DNA of 64,000 nt from Flexivirga meconopsidis (GCF_026162425.1 NZ_JAOBQJ010000001.1:744001-808000), one strand, 5' to 3'; numbered from the stretch's first letter, positions 1 to 9,691 are shown. Translations and numbers: made by a program. Notes: a model not told the origin generated them from the letters alone.

Positions 1-225
1 GAAGGTGCCGATCAGCACCGAGGCCGAAATCCAGCTCTCCCACATGCCGCTGACGCCGAGCTCGGACTTGGCCATGCCGGCCATCGCCGAGGCGAAGGTG
101 GCGAAGACGAACCCGTCGATGAACATGCCGCCGCCGGTGGCGAGGGTGAGTCGTTGCAGGAAGTGGCGGGACTTCGGGGTCAGTGGTGCATCGTGGTCGG
201 GTCGAGTGCCGACTGTCGTGGTCAC
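1..225 (-). CDS. MFS transporter, N-terminal fragment
   Basis: Only the first 75 residues are inside the window; the gene continues past base 1. It starts with GTG at 225, preceded by a good ribosome-binding site (GGAGAACC on the minus strand). After a polar leader of about 25 residues comes a hydrophobic helix with the pattern ATGGGMFIDGF, then a second segment beginning ESWISASVLIG. This resembles the start of metabolite:H+ symporters of the major facilitator superfamily (sugar or aromatic-acid type), which move small organic molecules across the cytoplasmic membrane. The substrate cannot be told from this fragment. The roughly 220 bp between this gene and the ABC gene at 447 contains an A/T-richer patch (about 350-385) that may hold its promoter. 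Confidence 0.7.
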   Translation of the reverse strand, partial: MTTTVGTRPDHDAPLTPKSRHFLQRLTLATGGGMFIDGFVFATFASAMAGMAKSELGVSGMWESWISASVLIGTF

Positions 226-446
226 GGTTCTCCTCGCCGTTGGCGAGGGGCCCTGAGCCCGCCCGGAGGTCCCCACGACGAGGCTCGTCGCGGGTCGCCG
301 GGCGCTTCCCAGAGACCCTCGATTTCGTGGTGGATCTCGTCGTGCAGCAGTCAAGTTTAACTGATCGGCAAACTAAGCGACCGGTCAGTAGCCGGGCGCC
401 CCTCCGGCTGGCCGGCTCGAAAACCCCGGGATTGCAACGTTCCGCG

Positions 447-1412
447 TCACCGGCGCGCGTGATAGATGCGGCGTACGACGTCCTCGATGTCAGGCTCTTC
501 GATCGACAGGTCCCGCACCTCGGCGCGTTCGCTGACGGCGGCGAGCACTGCGGCAGCGGTGGTCCGCTCGGAGTCGAAGCCCAGCCGCTGGCGCGCGCCG
601 TCGACCTCGCTGCCGAGGTGCGCCGTGTGTGGTATGCCGCCCAGGTCCGCGGTCGGGCCGGTCAGGTCGACCACCAGCGTGCGGCCCGCGCCGGCGGCCC
701 GCGCGAGCCCGTCCAGGTCACCGTCGTGCACAACACGGCCGTGGTCGACCACGAGCACCCGGTCACAGAGGCGCTCGATGTCGCCCATGTCGTGCGTGGT
801 CAGCAGCAGGGTGGTGCCGTGCGTCGCGCGTTCCTGGATCAGGAACTCCCGGAGGCGCTGCTTGGACAACACGTCCAGACCGATCGTCGGCTCGTCGAGG
901 ATGACCAGCTGCGGCTGGTGTAGCAGCGCGGCCGCGACCTCGGCCCGCATCCGCTGGCCGAGCGAGAGCTGCCGCACCGGGGTGGCGAGAAACTCCCCGA
1001 GCTCGAGACGGTCGACGAGTTCGTCGGTGCGGGCGCGGGAGCGGCTCGGCGGCAACCGGTGGATCGCGGAGAGGATCTCGAACGACTCGCGCACCGGCAG
1101 GTCCCACCACAACTGCGACCGTTGACCGAAGACGACGCCGACCCGCGCGGCGAGCTCACGACGCTGCTTCAGCGGGTCGAGGCCGCAGGTGCGCACCGTG
1201 CCGCTCGTCGGCACAAGGATGCCGACCAGCATCTTGATCGTGGTGGACTTGCCGGCGCCGTTCGCGCCGATGTAGCCCACGGAGTCGCCCGGTGCGATGG
1301 TGATGCTGAGGTCGTCCACCGCTCGCAGCGCGGACCGGGTCAGCAGTTTCGCGCCCTTGCCGCGGCGGGTGAATTCCCTTGTCAGACCGTGTGTTTCGAC
1401 AACCGAGTCCAT
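447..1412 (-). CDS. ABC-2 type exporter, ATP-binding subunit
   Basis: This 321-residue ATPase energises the two membrane proteins encoded just upstream on the same strand. Visible motifs are Walker A (GANGAGKST, near residue 50), signature LSLGQRMR, Walker B with LVILDEPTIGLD, and the switch histidine in TTHDM. The C-terminal 90 residues after the nucleotide-binding domain form an accessory region typical of ABC-2 exporters of the DUF990-permease group. It begins 1 nt after the stop of the preceding permease, so the three genes form one operon translated permease, permease, ATPase. The exported substrate is unknown; drugs, peptides or lipids are all possible for this family. Confidence 0.88.
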   Translation of the reverse strand: MDSVVETHGLTREFTRRGKGAKLLTRSALRAVDDLSITIAPGDSVGYIGANGAGKSTTIKMLVGILVPTSGTVRTCGLDPLKQRRELAARVGVVFGQRSQLWWDLPVRESFEILSAIHRLPPSRSRARTDELVDRLELGEFLATPVRQLSLGQRMRAEVAAALLHQPQLVILDEPTIGLDVLSKQRLREFLIQERATHGTTLLLTTHDMGDIERLCDRVLVVDHGRVVHDGDLDGLARAAGAGRTLVVDLTGPTADLGGIPHTAHLGSEVDGARQRLGFDSERTTAAAVLAAVSERAEVRDLSIEEPDIEDVVRRIYHARR

Positions 1413-1413
1413 G

Positions 1414-2256
1414 TCAGCCGCCCCCTCCTTGGTAGTGCCGTACGCCGAAGCGCCACATCGTCAGGCCGAAGGCCGCCATCCACAGCGCCGCGAGTGGGGT
1501 GCACCACGCGAGCCAGGTCGGGAAGCCGGCGGGTCCCGGCAGGTCGAGCAGTCGCAAAGTGGGCACGTAAGCCACCAGTGCCACCGGGAAGACGAAACCG
1601 AAGAGCACCTTCAGTGGTGCCGACCAGACCGCCGCGGGCTGAGTCGAGGCGTAGCGCCCGCCATACACGAAGGCGTTGGTGAACTCCGCTCCGTTGACCA
1701 TGAAGAACTGCACGCCGGCCGCCCACACGTAGAGCGAGGCGTAGGTGACCAGCCCGCAGACGATCGTCAGTGCGAGCAGCGCGACCTTGGCCGGCGACCA
1801 GTGAATCGGGTTGATGCTCAACGCGATCACGATGGATGCCAGGCCGATCGCGGCACGGGTGAGACGGCGCAACGAGATGTCGCTCGTCATCAATTGGAGC
1901 AGCAGCGGCTGCGGCCGCAGGTAGAAGACGTCGAGCGTGCCCTTGCGGATGTAGGTCGGGATGTTGTCGAGGTGCCCGACGAAGAGGTCGGCCAGTGAGA
2001 AGCACAGGTCGCCGATGCCGAAGACCAGCAGCACCTGCTCGAAGGTGAGCCCGCCGAGCAGCCCCACTTGGTGGAAGAGCAGCCACACCTCGGCCAGCTC
2101 GATCAGACCGACCAGCCCGGAGCTGATCAGGTCGATCACGAAGTTGCTGCGATAGCTGCGCTGTGCGCGCATGCGCGAGGAGAGCACCGCCCGGTATGCC
2201 GCAAGGTGCCCCGGTGCCTGATCGGGCTGGGTCGCATGGTGGCGGTCGCGGTTCAT
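1414..2256 (-). CDS. ABC-2 type exporter, permease subunit 2
   Basis: A 280-residue integral membrane protein with about six hydrophobic segments (for example LVGLIELAEVWLLF and AAIGLASIVIALSI). The ATG at 2256 overlaps the stop of the upstream permease by 4 nt (ATGA), which fixes the start; the open frame extends much further upstream but that part lies antisense to other genes. The central motif with NIPTYIRKGTLDVFYLRPQP is typical of ABC-2 permeases of the DUF990 (PF06182) type, where a charged cytoplasmic loop contacts the ATPase. It probably pairs with the permease at 2253-3062 as a heterodimer. Substrate not identifiable. Confidence 0.82.
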   Translation of the reverse strand: MNRDRHHATQPDQAPGHLAAYRAVLSSRMRAQRSYRSNFVIDLISSGLVGLIELAEVWLLFHQVGLLGGLTFEQVLLVFGIGDLCFSLADLFVGHLDNIPTYIRKGTLDVFYLRPQPLLLQLMTSDISLRRLTRAAIGLASIVIALSINPIHWSPAKVALLALTIVCGLVTYASLYVWAAGVQFFMVNGAEFTNAFVYGGRYASTQPAAVWSAPLKVLFGFVFPVALVAYVPTLRLLDLPGPAGFPTWLAWCTPLAALWMAAFGLTMWRFGVRHYQGGGG

Positions 2257-3062
2257 CCGCCCTGCACCTCCAGCTTGCGCCGGCCGGCGAGCGTCAGCAG
2301 CCGGCCCACCAGCAGCATCGCCGCGAGCCAGCCGAGCTGCACGAGAAACAAGCCGGCAGAGGCCCATCCGGTGACGCGTCCGGTCAGGATGTCGATCGGA
2401 TACATCATCATCGACGGGAACGGCGTCGCCTCGGCGACGATCAGCAGCCAGGTCGGGAAGAGCGAGATCGGCACGAAGAGCCCGGCGAAGAAGCCGCTGA
2501 GCACCATGTAGAGGATCTGGAGGCCGCGGGTCTCGATCAGCCAGAAGCCGGCGATCGCGACGAGGTAGACCGTCGCGAACGAGATGGTGATGCCGGTGAC
2601 CAGGCTCACCGCGCCGAGCAGGTAGGGCCCGGGAGTCGTGGGCATCGTCATACCGACCGTGAGTGCGCCGATGGCGACGCTCGGCAACCCCCGCGGGATC
2701 AGTGCGAACAGCGCGCGGCCGACCTCGGTGACGATCGTGGCCAGCTGGACGTCGAGTGGCCGGAGGAAGTCGACGGCGACGTCGCCGGTGCGGATCCGGT
2801 CGGCCAGGTCGATGCGGCCGGAGAGGTTGATCGACCCGAGCAGTCCCTGCGAGATCCAGATGTAGGCGCTCATCGAGCCGATGTCGTAGCCCTGCACGGT
2901 GCCGCCGCCCGCACGGACGGTGGCGAAGAGCATGGCGACCTTGAGGAAGCCGAAGGTCAGATTGGCGACGAGGCCGCCGAAGGCGGCTAAACGGTATGCC
3001 GATTGCTGCCGGAAGCCGGCTTTCAGGAGACGGATGTACGGGTGGATCGCAACCACGGGCAC
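2253..3062 (-). CDS. ABC-2 type exporter, permease subunit 1
   Basis: A 269-residue membrane protein and the first gene of the three-gene exporter operon. It has about six predicted membrane spans and a loop (RIRTGDVAVDFLRPLDVQ) that parallels the RKGTLDVFYLRPQP loop of its partner, supporting a shared ancestry and a heterodimeric pore. It ends with a short basic tail. Translation is likely coupled to the second permease through the 4-nt ATGA overlap. It is divergent from gluconokinase with about 75 bp between the starts. The family exports hydrophobic or peptide compounds; nothing nearby names the cargo. Confidence 0.8.
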   Translation of the reverse strand: MPVVAIHPYIRLLKAGFRQQSAYRLAAFGGLVANLTFGFLKVAMLFATVRAGGGTVQGYDIGSMSAYIWISQGLLGSINLSGRIDLADRIRTGDVAVDFLRPLDVQLATIVTEVGRALFALIPRGLPSVAIGALTVGMTMPTTPGPYLLGAVSLVTGITISFATVYLVAIAGFWLIETRGLQILYMVLSGFFAGLFVPISLFPTWLLIVAEATPFPSMMMYPIDILTGRVTGWASAGLFLVQLGWLAAMLLVGRLLTLAGRRKLEVQGG

Positions 3063-3125
3063 AATCGCGAGAACTTACCCGCTCGCAAGTCCGATGGCAA
3101 CACCCGATCGATGATCGGCCTGGAT

Positions 3126-3131
3126 TATGGT
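3126..3131 (+). promoter_or_regulatory. Putative leaderless -10 element of gluconokinase
   Basis: TATGGT lies 7 nt before the ATG at 3139, with no Shine-Dalgarno before either candidate start. This fits a leaderless transcript starting at the A of the ATG and argues for 3139 over the ATG at 3127, which lies within the element itself. Confidence 0.45.
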
Positions 3132-3138
3132 GGCCGGC

Positions 3139-3684
3139 ATGACTGAAACCACGGCGAGTTCGCAGTTCGTGATCGTGATGGGCGTGTCCGGGTCCGGCAA
3201 GACAACGGTGGCCAAGGGCATCGCGCAGGTCATGGACTGGCTGTTCGCCGAGGGTGACGACTTCCACCCGCAGGCCAACGTCGACAAGATGGCCGCCGGC
3301 ATCCCGCTGACCGACGAGGACCGCTGGCCCTGGCTGCGCGCGATCGGCACCTGGATCGACGAGCACGAGAGCGACGGCCGCAGCGCGGTTGTCACCTGCT
3401 CGGCGCTGAAGCGGGCCTACCGAGACCTGTTGCGCGAGGGCCGGCCGAATGTGCGCTTCTGCCACGTCGATGTGCCGGAGGACGTGCTCAAGGAGCGTCT
3501 CGCCGAGCGCACCGGTCACTACATGCCACCGTCGCTGCTGCCGTCGCAGCTGGCCACCTTGGAACCGCTGCAGCCGGACGAGCCCGGTGTGGTGGTCGAG
3601 GCGCGCGGCAACCCGGCGCAAGTTTTGCAGGAAGTGCTCGACGGGCTCGGGTTGCAGCCGGTCAAGCCGCTGCCCAAGGGCTGA
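3139..3684 (+). CDS. gntK: Gluconokinase
   Basis: Transfers phosphate from ATP to D-gluconate to give 6-phosphogluconate, feeding the pentose phosphate pathway. The 181-residue protein matches the single-domain GntK family (about 160-185 residues): P-loop GVSGSGKTT near residue 15, the substrate-binding EGDDFHPQANVDKMAAGIPL, and the LTDEDRWPWL and CSALKRAYRDLLR motifs. An in-frame ATG also exists at 3127, but the -10-like TATGGT favours 3139. It is a single-gene unit convergent with mutY, with only 2 nt between the stop codons. No gluconate permease or GntR regulator is adjacent; the nearest related step is zwf at 54 kb. Confidence 0.93.
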   Translation: MTETTASSQFVIVMGVSGSGKTTVAKGIAQVMDWLFAEGDDFHPQANVDKMAAGIPLTDEDRWPWLRAIGTWIDEHESDGRSAVVTCSALKRAYRDLLREGRPNVRFCHVDVPEDVLKERLAERTGHYMPPSLLPSQLATLEPLQPDEPGVVVEARGNPAQVLQEVLDGLGLQPVKPLPKG

Positions 3685-3686
3685 CC

Positions 3687-4589
3687 TCAGGCAGGCAGCC
3701 GAAAGCGTTCGCGCGCAAGGGGTTCGACCAGGCCGTCCTCGATGAGGGAGGCGAGGCACCGGTCGCGTTGCGCTGCGTCGTGCCACACCACGTCGAGCTT
3801 GCTGCGCGGCACGGGCCCGCTCGCGTCACGCAGCACGTGCAGCAGCTTGCCGCGCACCTGCCGGTCGGTGCCGGCCCACTTCTGCACCCGCTTGCGCGGA
3901 CCGTCGTGCTCCGGCCGCCCCGCGAGCACCCAGGCGCAACGATCGAGCACCGGACAGCGTTCGCACTGCGGCGTTTTCGCCTTGCAGACCAGCGCACCGA
4001 GCTCCATCACCGCGACGTTCCAGGTCGCTGCCGCCGCATCGTCGGCGGGCAACAACTCCGCCGCGAGCCGGGTCTCGGCAGCACTCAGGCTCGGAGCTGG
4101 GTGCTCTGCACCGCTGATCAGCCGCGCCTCCACCCGGCGCACGTTGACGTCGACGACCGCCGACCTGATGCCGAACGCGAATGCCCCGACCGCCGCGGCC
4201 GTGTAACTGCCGATGCCCGGAAGTGCTTGCAGTTGCTCAAGATTCGCCGGTATGACGCCACTGTGCTCCTGGGTGATCGCAGTCGCCGCGGCGTGCAACC
4301 GCAGCGCCCTGCGCGGGTAACCCAACCGTCCCCACTCGCGCACTGCGTCGCCGGGCGCGGCCGCCGCGAGTGCTGCGGGCGTCGGCCACCGGCGCATCCA
4401 GTCGCGCCAGATCGGCTCGACGCGCACGACCGGGGTCTGCTGGAGCATCACCTCCGAGACCAGCACCGCCCAGGCGCGGTCGACGTGCGGCCACGGCCAG
4501 TCTTCCGGCGACCGGCGCCAGGGCAGGTCGCGGGCGTTTGCGCCATACCAATCGAGGATGGTGTCGTGCAGCGCGCCGTAGTCGCTCAT
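3687..4589 (-). CDS. mutY: Adenine DNA glycosylase MutY
   Basis: Removes adenine mispaired with 8-oxoguanine during base-excision repair. The 300-residue protein shows the catalytic glutamate in VSEVMLQQTP (E46), helix-hairpin-helix LPGIGSYTA (123-131), catalytic aspartate in VVDVNVRRV (D147), and a [4Fe-4S] cluster loop C202-X6-C209-X2-C212-X5-C218. Only about 80 residues follow the cluster, so the NUDIX-like 8-oxoG recognition domain of longer MutY proteins is reduced, as in other actinobacterial versions. It follows disA by 22 nt on the same strand and is probably co-transcribed with it. An upstream in-frame extension overlaps disA and was not used. Confidence 0.94.
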   Translation of the reverse strand: MSDYGALHDTILDWYGANARDLPWRRSPEDWPWPHVDRAWAVLVSEVMLQQTPVVRVEPIWRDWMRRWPTPAALAAAAPGDAVREWGRLGYPRRALRLHAAATAITQEHSGVIPANLEQLQALPGIGSYTAAAVGAFAFGIRSAVVDVNVRRVEARLISGAEHPAPSLSAAETRLAAELLPADDAAAATWNVAVMELGALVCKAKTPQCERCPVLDRCAWVLAGRPEHDGPRKRVQKWAGTDRQVRGKLLHVLRDASGPVPRSKLDVVWHDAAQRDRCLASLIEDGLVEPLARERFRLPA

Positions 4590-4611
4590 CGGGTGCGAAA
4601 GGTGTCGAGGC

Positions 4612-5688
4612 TCAGACGTATCGCTCGAGGATGCTGCTCTCGGCCAGGCGGGAGAGGCCCTCGCGCACCGCCCGCGCACGGCTCTCGCCGACCCCGTCGA
4701 CCGCCATCAGGTCGTCGAAGTCCGCGGCGAGCAGCTTCTGCAGGGTGCCGAAGTGGCCGACCAGCCGGTCGACGATCGTGGCAGGCAGCCGGGGCACCTT
4801 GGTGAGCAACCGGTAGCCGCGCGGGCTGACCGACATGTCGAGCGCGTCGCCGATGACGTTGAAGCCCGCGGCCCGTGCGCCGGCGGCGAGGTCGAGCAGG
4901 TCGGTCGCGCTCATCGCGCCGAGACGCTCGAGCGTCTCCTGGACCGTAAGGTCCGAGCGCGTGGCGTCGACGTAGTCGCGCACCACCAGCTCCCGGTCGT
5001 CGGTCAGGCCGCCGACGAGTTCGTCCAGTTGCAGGGAGATGAGCCGGCCGTCGGTGCCGAGTTCGACGACATACTCACTGATCTCCTCGCTGATCCGGCG
5101 CACCATCTCCAGGCGTTGCAACACGCTGGCGACGTCGCGCACGGTGACCAGGTCCTCGATCTCCAGCGCAGACAGCGTGCCGGTCACCTCGTCGAGACGC
5201 GACTTGTAGCGCTCCAAGGTCTGCAACGCCTGATTGGCGCGGGACATGATCGCGTTGGAGCCCTCGATCACGTGGCGCAGGTTGCCGACATACAACGCGC
5301 TGATGTGCATGGACTGACTCACCGAGACCACCGGGAAGCCGGTCTGTTTGGCGACTCGCTCGGCGGTGCGATGCCGGGTGCCGGACTCCCGCGTCTCGAT
5401 GGACGGGTCGGGCACGAGCTGGGTCGCGGCGCGCAGGATGCGGGTGCCGTCGTTGTTGAGCACGATGGCCCCGTCCATCTTGGCCAGCTCCCGCACCCGC
5501 GTCGCGGAGAACTCGATGTCCATCGGGAAACCGCCGGTCGACATCTGCTCGACCACCGGGTCGTGACCGATCACGATCAGCGCTCCGGTCCGTCCGCGCA
5601 GGATGCGTTCGAGCGCATCGCGCAGATCGGTGCCCGGTGCCACGGAGGCCAGGGTCTCGCGCAGCAATTCCCAGTCGGAGCGATTCAC
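4612..5688 (-). CDS. disA: DNA integrity scanning protein / diadenylate cyclase DisA
   Basis: Makes the second messenger c-di-AMP from two ATP and slides on DNA, responding to branched structures. The 358-residue length is normal for the family. The N-terminal DAC domain carries the signature DGA (72-74) and GTRHRTAER (from residue 103); the middle is the helical linker; the C-terminal region has a helix-hairpin-helix ([11 protein letters not shown]). The start is GTG at 5688, with TACACT 7 nt upstream and no Shine-Dalgarno. It is divergent from radA, 78 bp apart. RadA/DisA partnership is known in Bacillus, and the radA-disA-mutY grouping recurs in Actinobacteria. Confidence 0.95.
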   Translation of the reverse strand: MNRSDWELLRETLASVAPGTDLRDALERILRGRTGALIVIGHDPVVEQMSTGGFPMDIEFSATRVRELAKMDGAIVLNNDGTRILRAATQLVPDPSIETRESGTRHRTAERVAKQTGFPVVSVSQSMHISALYVGNLRHVIEGSNAIMSRANQALQTLERYKSRLDEVTGTLSALEIEDLVTVRDVASVLQRLEMVRRISEEISEYVVELGTDGRLISLQLDELVGGLTDDRELVVRDYVDATRSDLTVQETLERLGAMSATDLLDLAAGARAAGFNVIGDALDMSVSPRGYRLLTKVPRLPATIVDRLVGHFGTLQKLLAADFDDLMAVDGVGESRARAVREGLSRLAESSILERYV

Positions 5689-5695
5689 GCAGGTC

Positions 5696-5759
5696 AGTGT
5701 ATTGGCGGGTATGGCGCAGGCGGGCGCCTGCCCGGGGTGTCGGTGCGCCGAATTATCTT
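5696..5759. promoter_or_regulatory. Divergent leaderless -10 elements for disA and radA
   Basis: On the minus strand TACACT (5696-5701) lies 7 nt from the disA GTG. On the plus strand TATCTT (5754-5759) lies 7 nt from the radA ATG. The CTCCTCC between the radA hexamer and its ATG is not a Shine-Dalgarno sequence. The two promoters share this short gap, so expression may be coordinated. Confidence 0.5.
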
Positions 5760-5766
5760 CTCCTCC

Positions 5767-7152
5767 ATGGCTACCACCGCACGCAAGAAGGCACCGGCCC
5801 CGACCTACCGCTGCACCGAGTGCGGCTGGCAGGCCGTGAAGTGGGTCGGGCGATGTGGCGAGTGCCAGGCGTGGGGGACGGTCTCGGAGGTCGGCCAGAC
5901 CCGGGTGCGCACCGCTGCGGCGGCGACCGTCGAGCGGCCGGCTCGACCGATCGGCGAGGTCGACGCGACGCGCGCGGAGGCGCAGGCGACCGGAGTCGGC
6001 GAGTTCGACCGGGTGCTCGGCGGAGGCTTGGTGCCCGGCGGTGTCGTGCTGGTCGCCGGCGAGCCAGGCATCGGCAAGTCGACGCTGTTGCTCGACGTCG
6101 CGGCGCGGGCCGCGCGCGCCGGCCGCCGCGTCCTCTACATCAGCGGTGAGGAGTCCGCGGCGCAGGTGCGGCTGCGGGGTGAGCGCATCGAGGCCCTCGC
6201 TCGCGATCTCTACCTGGCGAGCGAGACCGACCTGGCGACGGTGCTCGCCCAGATCGACCGGGTCGAGCCTGAGCTGCTCATCGTCGACTCGGTGCAGACG
6301 ATCGCCTCTGCCGAGATCGACGGAGCACCGGGCAACGTCAGTCAGGTGCGCGAGGTCGCCGCCGCGATCCTGCAGGTCGCCAAGCGGCACGGCATCGGCA
6401 CGCTGCTGGTCGGGCACGTCACCAAGGACGGCTCCATCGCCGGGCCGCGTGTCCTGGAGCACCTGGTCGACGTGGTGGTGCAGTTCGAGGGCGAGCGGCA
6501 CTCCCGGCTGCGGCTGGTGCGTGCGGTGAAGAACCGCTACGGCCCGACCGACGAGGTGGGCTGTTTCGACCTGTCCGAGCTCGGCATCGTCGGGTTGCCC
6601 GACCCGAGCGGGCTGTTCCTGTCCCGCCTGGACGAGCCGGTGCCGGGCACCTGCGTGAGCGTGACGCTGGAGGGCCGCCGGCCGCTGGTGACGGAGGTGC
6701 AGGCGCTTCTGGTCCCGGGCAACGGCGGGTCGGCCCGGCGTACGACGAACGGAGTGGACAGCTCGCGCACCGCGATGATCCTGGCCGTGCTCGACCGGCG
6801 CGCCGGGGTCGCGCTGCGCAACGACGATTGTTATGTCTCCACGGTCGGCGGCGCGAAACTGTCCGAGCCGGCGGCGGACCTGGCGATCGCGCTGGCGCTC
6901 GCGTCGGCCAAGGAAGGCCGACCGCTGCCGGCGGGGCTGCTCGCGGTCGGCGAGGTCGGGCTCGCCGGTGACGTCCGCGGTGTCGGGGGAGTGCCGCGGC
7001 GCCTGGCCGAGGCAGCGCGCATCGGCTTCAAGCGCGCGATCGTCCCGGCCGGGTCGCTCGGCACCGAGAGTGCGCCGGCGGGCATGCGGGTGATCGAGGT
7101 GCGCGACGTGCACGCCGCGACGAGAGCAATCGCGTTGCCCGTGTCTTCGTAG
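5767..7152 (+). CDS. radA: DNA repair protein RadA
   Basis: A RecA-like ATPase that helps branch migration and processing of recombination intermediates. The 461-residue protein has an N-terminal C4 zinc finger (C16, C19, C30, C33), Walker [10 protein letters not shown] (98-106), the RadA-specific KNRYG motif (255-259) and a C-terminal Lon-protease-like domain with no proteolytic role. ATG at 5767 was chosen because the zinc finger begins right after it and a -10-like hexamer precedes it; the frame stays open upstream only antisense to disA. It ends 8 nt before the end of a convergent methyltransferase gene. Confidence 0.95.
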   Translation: MATTARKKAPAPTYRCTECGWQAVKWVGRCGECQAWGTVSEVGQTRVRTAAAATVERPARPIGEVDATRAEAQATGVGEFDRVLGGGLVPGGVVLVAGEPGIGKSTLLLDVAARAARAGRRVLYISGEESAAQVRLRGERIEALARDLYLASETDLATVLAQIDRVEPELLIVDSVQTIASAEIDGAPGNVSQVREVAAAILQVAKRHGIGTLLVGHVTKDGSIAGPRVLEHLVDVVVQFEGERHSRLRLVRAVKNRYGPTDEVGCFDLSELGIVGLPDPSGLFLSRLDEPVPGTCVSVTLEGRRPLVTEVQALLVPGNGGSARRTTNGVDSSRTAMILAVLDRRAGVALRNDDCYVSTVGGAKLSEPAADLAIALALASAKEGRPLPAGLLAVGEVGLAGDVRGVGGVPRRLAEAARIGFKRAIVPAGSLGTESAPAGMRVIEVRDVHAATRAIALPVSS

Positions 7153-7160
7153 GTCTTGTC

Positions 7161-7874
7161 TCAGTAGGTCTTCGACCGCACGAAGACCGCGTAATCGACT
7201 CCGGTGCCTTGGTGTTCGGCGAGGATGCGGTCTGCGTGATCGGGGGTGAACTCGATGCGCACCACCGACTCGAAGTCGGCGCGGGTGTCAAACTCCCACC
7301 GCATTGTCACCGGCGTGGAGGTGAAACCCTGCCGTTGCCAGAAGCGTTCGACACCCACCGGGTCGTATGCCGGCAGCTCCGCGCGGAACCACTCGCCGAA
7401 CCTCGACCGCGACGCGTCGTTGTCGATCACGAACGCGACGCCGCCGGGCCGCATCACCCGCTGCAGCTCCGCCAGGCCCGGCTCGCACCCGCCGCCGAAG
7501 AAGTAGGACCACCGCGCGTGTGCGACGTCGACCGAATCATCTTCCACCGGAAGGGCTTGCGCGGCTCCGAGCCGCACGTCGACGAGATCCTCGGCCAGGC
7601 CGAGGCCGCGCACTCGTGACTGCGCGGCTCGGGTCAGCGGCTCGTAGGGTTCGACGCCGATCACCCGGCGGGCGGTCCGGGCGAAGTAGGGCAGGTGGTA
7701 GCCCGATCCGCAGCCGATGTCGAGCACGTCAGCTCCGGCCCAGTCGCGCACCCGGCGCATCGCCGCCCAGATCAGGCCGTCGGGGTCGACGCCACGGTTC
7801 TCGATCTCGTAGGTGTCCGGGTGTTCCCAGATGTTGGGTGAGGGGATCGGGTCGTAGGACGGCGGCGTTGTCAT
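7161..7874 (-). CDS. Class I SAM-dependent methyltransferase
   Basis: A 237-residue cytosolic methyltransferase. Motif I is [15 protein letters not shown] (near residue 50), followed by the acidic VIGVEPYEP loop and a motif around [19 protein letters not shown], the arrangement of the Methyltransf_11/25 families. The [15 protein letters not shown] segment is the usual strand-turn after the active site. The acceptor substrate is unknown. Its ATG overlaps the stop of the cysteine-rich protein gene upstream (4-nt ATGA), so the two are translationally coupled and perhaps functionally linked. Confidence 0.85.
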   Translation of the reverse strand: MTTPPSYDPIPSPNIWEHPDTYEIENRGVDPDGLIWAAMRRVRDWAGADVLDIGCGSGYHLPYFARTARRVIGVEPYEPLTRAAQSRVRGLGLAEDLVDVRLGAAQALPVEDDSVDVAHARWSYFFGGGCEPGLAELQRVMRPGGVAFVIDNDASRSRFGEWFRAELPAYDPVGVERFWQRQGFTSTPVTMRWEFDTRADFESVVRIEFTPDHADRILAEHQGTGVDYAVFVRSKTY

Positions 7875-8701
7875 CGCGTCTTCTTCGCCGGCTTCTTCTT
7901 GCCTGCCGCGGCGTCCTCGGCGGCCAGCGTGGCCGGGTGCACGAAGAGCGGCAGCAGCTTGCGACCGCCGCGACCGGCCTCGCGCAGCGCCGTCGCCTGC
8001 AGCAGATGCGCCTCGCAGCGGATCGCCAATTCGTCATACGCCGCATCGCCCATCAGGTGCCGCAGCTCACCCTCATTGGACACGTAGACCGGCGAAGCAC
8101 CCACGTGCGCCTCGGGATTGCCGGAGCAATACCAATCGAGGTCGTGCCCGCCCGGGCCCCAACCACGGCGGTCGTATTCGCCGATCGAAATCTCCAGGTA
8201 GGACGTCTCGTCGTTCAGCTCGACGGTGCGGAAGGTGCGACGGATCGGCAGCTGCCAGCAGACCTCCGGCTTGATCGTGTGCGGCGGCACACCGGTCAGC
8301 ATCGCGTGCTGGTGCAGGGCGCAGCCGGTGCCGGCCGGGAATCCCGGGCGGTTGTGGAAGATGCAGGCGCCGTCGACCACCCGGGTCTTCCAGTCGCCGT
8401 CCTCCTTCTCCCGCCAGCCGGCCTTGCTGTGGCCCTCGTCGTAGTACTGCCACTCGTCCTCGCCGAGTTCGGCGACCACCTTTTTGATGTTCTTCAGGTC
8501 GTCCTTGTCGGCGAAGTGGGCGCCGAGGGTGCAGCAGCCGACGTCGGGTGCGTCGGCGTAGATGCCCTGGCAGCCGGCGCCGAAGATGCAGGTCCACGAC
8601 GAGGTGAGCCAGGTCAGGTCGCACCGGAAGCGTTCGGCGGGGTCGTCGGGGTTGTCGAACTCGACCCAGGTGCGGGCAATCTCCAGCGGTGTCTCGGCCA
8701 C
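7871..8701 (-). CDS. Cysteine-rich protein of unknown function
   Basis: I do not recognise a named function. The 276-residue protein has ten cysteines, clustered around CIFGAGC, VGCC, a GACIFHN segment, [14 protein letters not shown] and WYCSG, with nearby histidines. This pattern suggests a structural or chelated metal (zinc or iron), reminiscent of YkgJ- and DUF3109-type proteins, but that is inference. The last 13 residues are lysine-rich (KKKPAKKTR). The GTG at 8701 is chosen because TACGAT lies 6 nt upstream; a longer GTG start at 8743 would run toward the divergent ppx promoter. It is the first gene of a two-gene unit with the methyltransferase. Confidence 0.7.
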   Translation of the reverse strand: MAETPLEIARTWVEFDNPDDPAERFRCDLTWLTSSWTCIFGAGCQGIYADAPDVGCCTLGAHFADKDDLKNIKKVVAELGEDEWQYYDEGHSKAGWREKEDGDWKTRVVDGACIFHNRPGFPAGTGCALHQHAMLTGVPPHTIKPEVCWQLPIRRTFRTVELNDETSYLEISIGEYDRRGWGPGGHDLDWYCSGNPEAHVGASPVYVSNEGELRHLMGDAAYDELAIRCEAHLLQATALREAGRGGRKLLPLFVHPATLAAEDAAAGKKKPAKKTR

Positions 8702-8707
8702 CCGGCA

Positions 8708-8757
8708 ATCGTAGGTGCGGCTGCGCCACCGTCGGCGGGTCACCCGTGCACTAGCGT
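8708..8757. promoter_or_regulatory. Divergent leaderless -10 elements (cysteine-rich protein / ppx)
   Basis: TACGAT on the minus strand (8708-8713) lies 6 nt from the GTG at 8701. TAGCGT on the plus strand (8752-8757) lies 7 nt from the ATG at 8765. Neither start has a Shine-Dalgarno, so both genes probably produce leaderless mRNAs from this 63-bp gap. Confidence 0.45.
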
Positions 8758-8764
8758 TGGCGGC

Positions 8765-9691
8765 ATGCGGCTCGGGGTGATCGACGTTGGCTCCAACACG
8801 GTGCACCTGCTCGTGGTCGACGCGCACCGTGGTGCGCACCCGCTGCCGGCCAGCTCGCACAAGCGCGAGCTTCGGCTGTCGGAGCACACCACCGCCGACG
8901 GCTCGGTCGCGCCCGAGGGCATCGAGCGGCTGGTCGGTTTCGTCAGCGAGTGCCTGACGATCGCCGAGGACCAGGGGATCGAGGACCTGCTCGCCTTTGC
9001 CACCAGTGCGATCCGCGAGGCACCCAACGGCGATGCGGTGCTGCAGCAGGTGCGTGACAGGACGGGTGTGGACCTGCAGGTGCTGAGCGGTCCCGAGGAG
9101 TCGCGACTGACCTTCCTCGCCGTGCGCCGCTGGTTCGGATGGTCCGCGGGCCGGTTGCTCGTGGTCGACATCGGCGGCGGTTCGCTCGAATTCGCCGCCG
9201 GCATCGACGAGGAGCCCGACGTGGCACTCAGCCTGCCGCTCGGCGCCGGCCGGTTGACGCGTGACCTGCCGGGCGACCCGCCCGAGCGAGGCGACCTGAA
9301 GGTGCTGCGCAAACAGATCCGGTCCGACATCGCCCGGGTCGCCCGGGACGTGACCAAGGTGGGCGCCCCGGATCGCTTCGTCGGCACCAGCAAGACCATC
9401 CGTTCGCTGGCACGGGTCACCGGAGCCGCGCCCAGCGGTGAGGGGCCGTATGTCGAGCGCTTCCTCGACCGAGAGGCCCTGCGTGATCTGGTGCCGCGCC
9501 TGGCGACCATGACCGCCGCCGAACGCGCAACGCTGCCAGGCGTTTCGGCCGGCCGATCGCGACAACTCCTCGCCGGCGCGATGGTCGTCCTGGCTGCGAT
9601 GGACATCTTCGACGTCCCGCGCCTGGACCTGTGTCCGTGGGCGTTGCGCGAGGGAGTCATCCTGCGGCGGTTGGACTGGCTGGACTCGTGA
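8765..9691 (+). CDS. Ppx/GppA family phosphatase
   Basis: A 308-residue member of the exopolyphosphatase / pppGpp phosphohydrolase family (ASKHA fold). It carries [15 protein letters not shown] at the N-terminus, the [10 protein letters not shown] motif, a glutamate within [10 protein letters not shown], and [11 protein letters not shown], all phosphate- or ATP-loop motifs of the family. It lacks the extra C-terminal domains of E. coli Ppx, like the short actinobacterial paralogues. Whether it acts on polyphosphate, pppGpp or both cannot be told. The downstream isomerase starts on the last base of its stop codon, so the two are coupled; the same order precedes proC in mycobacteria. Confidence 0.88.
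   Translation: MRLGVIDVGSNTVHLLVVDAHRGAHPLPASSHKRELRLSEHTTADGSVAPEGIERLVGFVSECLTIAEDQGIEDLLAFATSAIREAPNGDAVLQQVRDRTGVDLQVLSGPEESRLTFLAVRRWFGWSAGRLLVVDIGGGSLEFAAGIDEEPDVALSLPLGAGRLTRDLPGDPPERGDLKVLRKQIRSDIARVARDVTKVGAPDRFVGTSKTIRSLARVTGAAPSGEGPYVERFLDREALRDLVPRLATMTAAERATLPGVSAGRSRQLLAGAMVVLAAMDIFDVPRLDLCPWALREGVILRRLDWLDS

Noticed and set aside
2257-3786. N-terminal extension of the second ABC permease beyond its ATG at 2256
   Set aside because: The extension runs antisense through the first permease region and gluconokinase and has no membrane segments; ATGA coupling at 2253-2256 explains the start.
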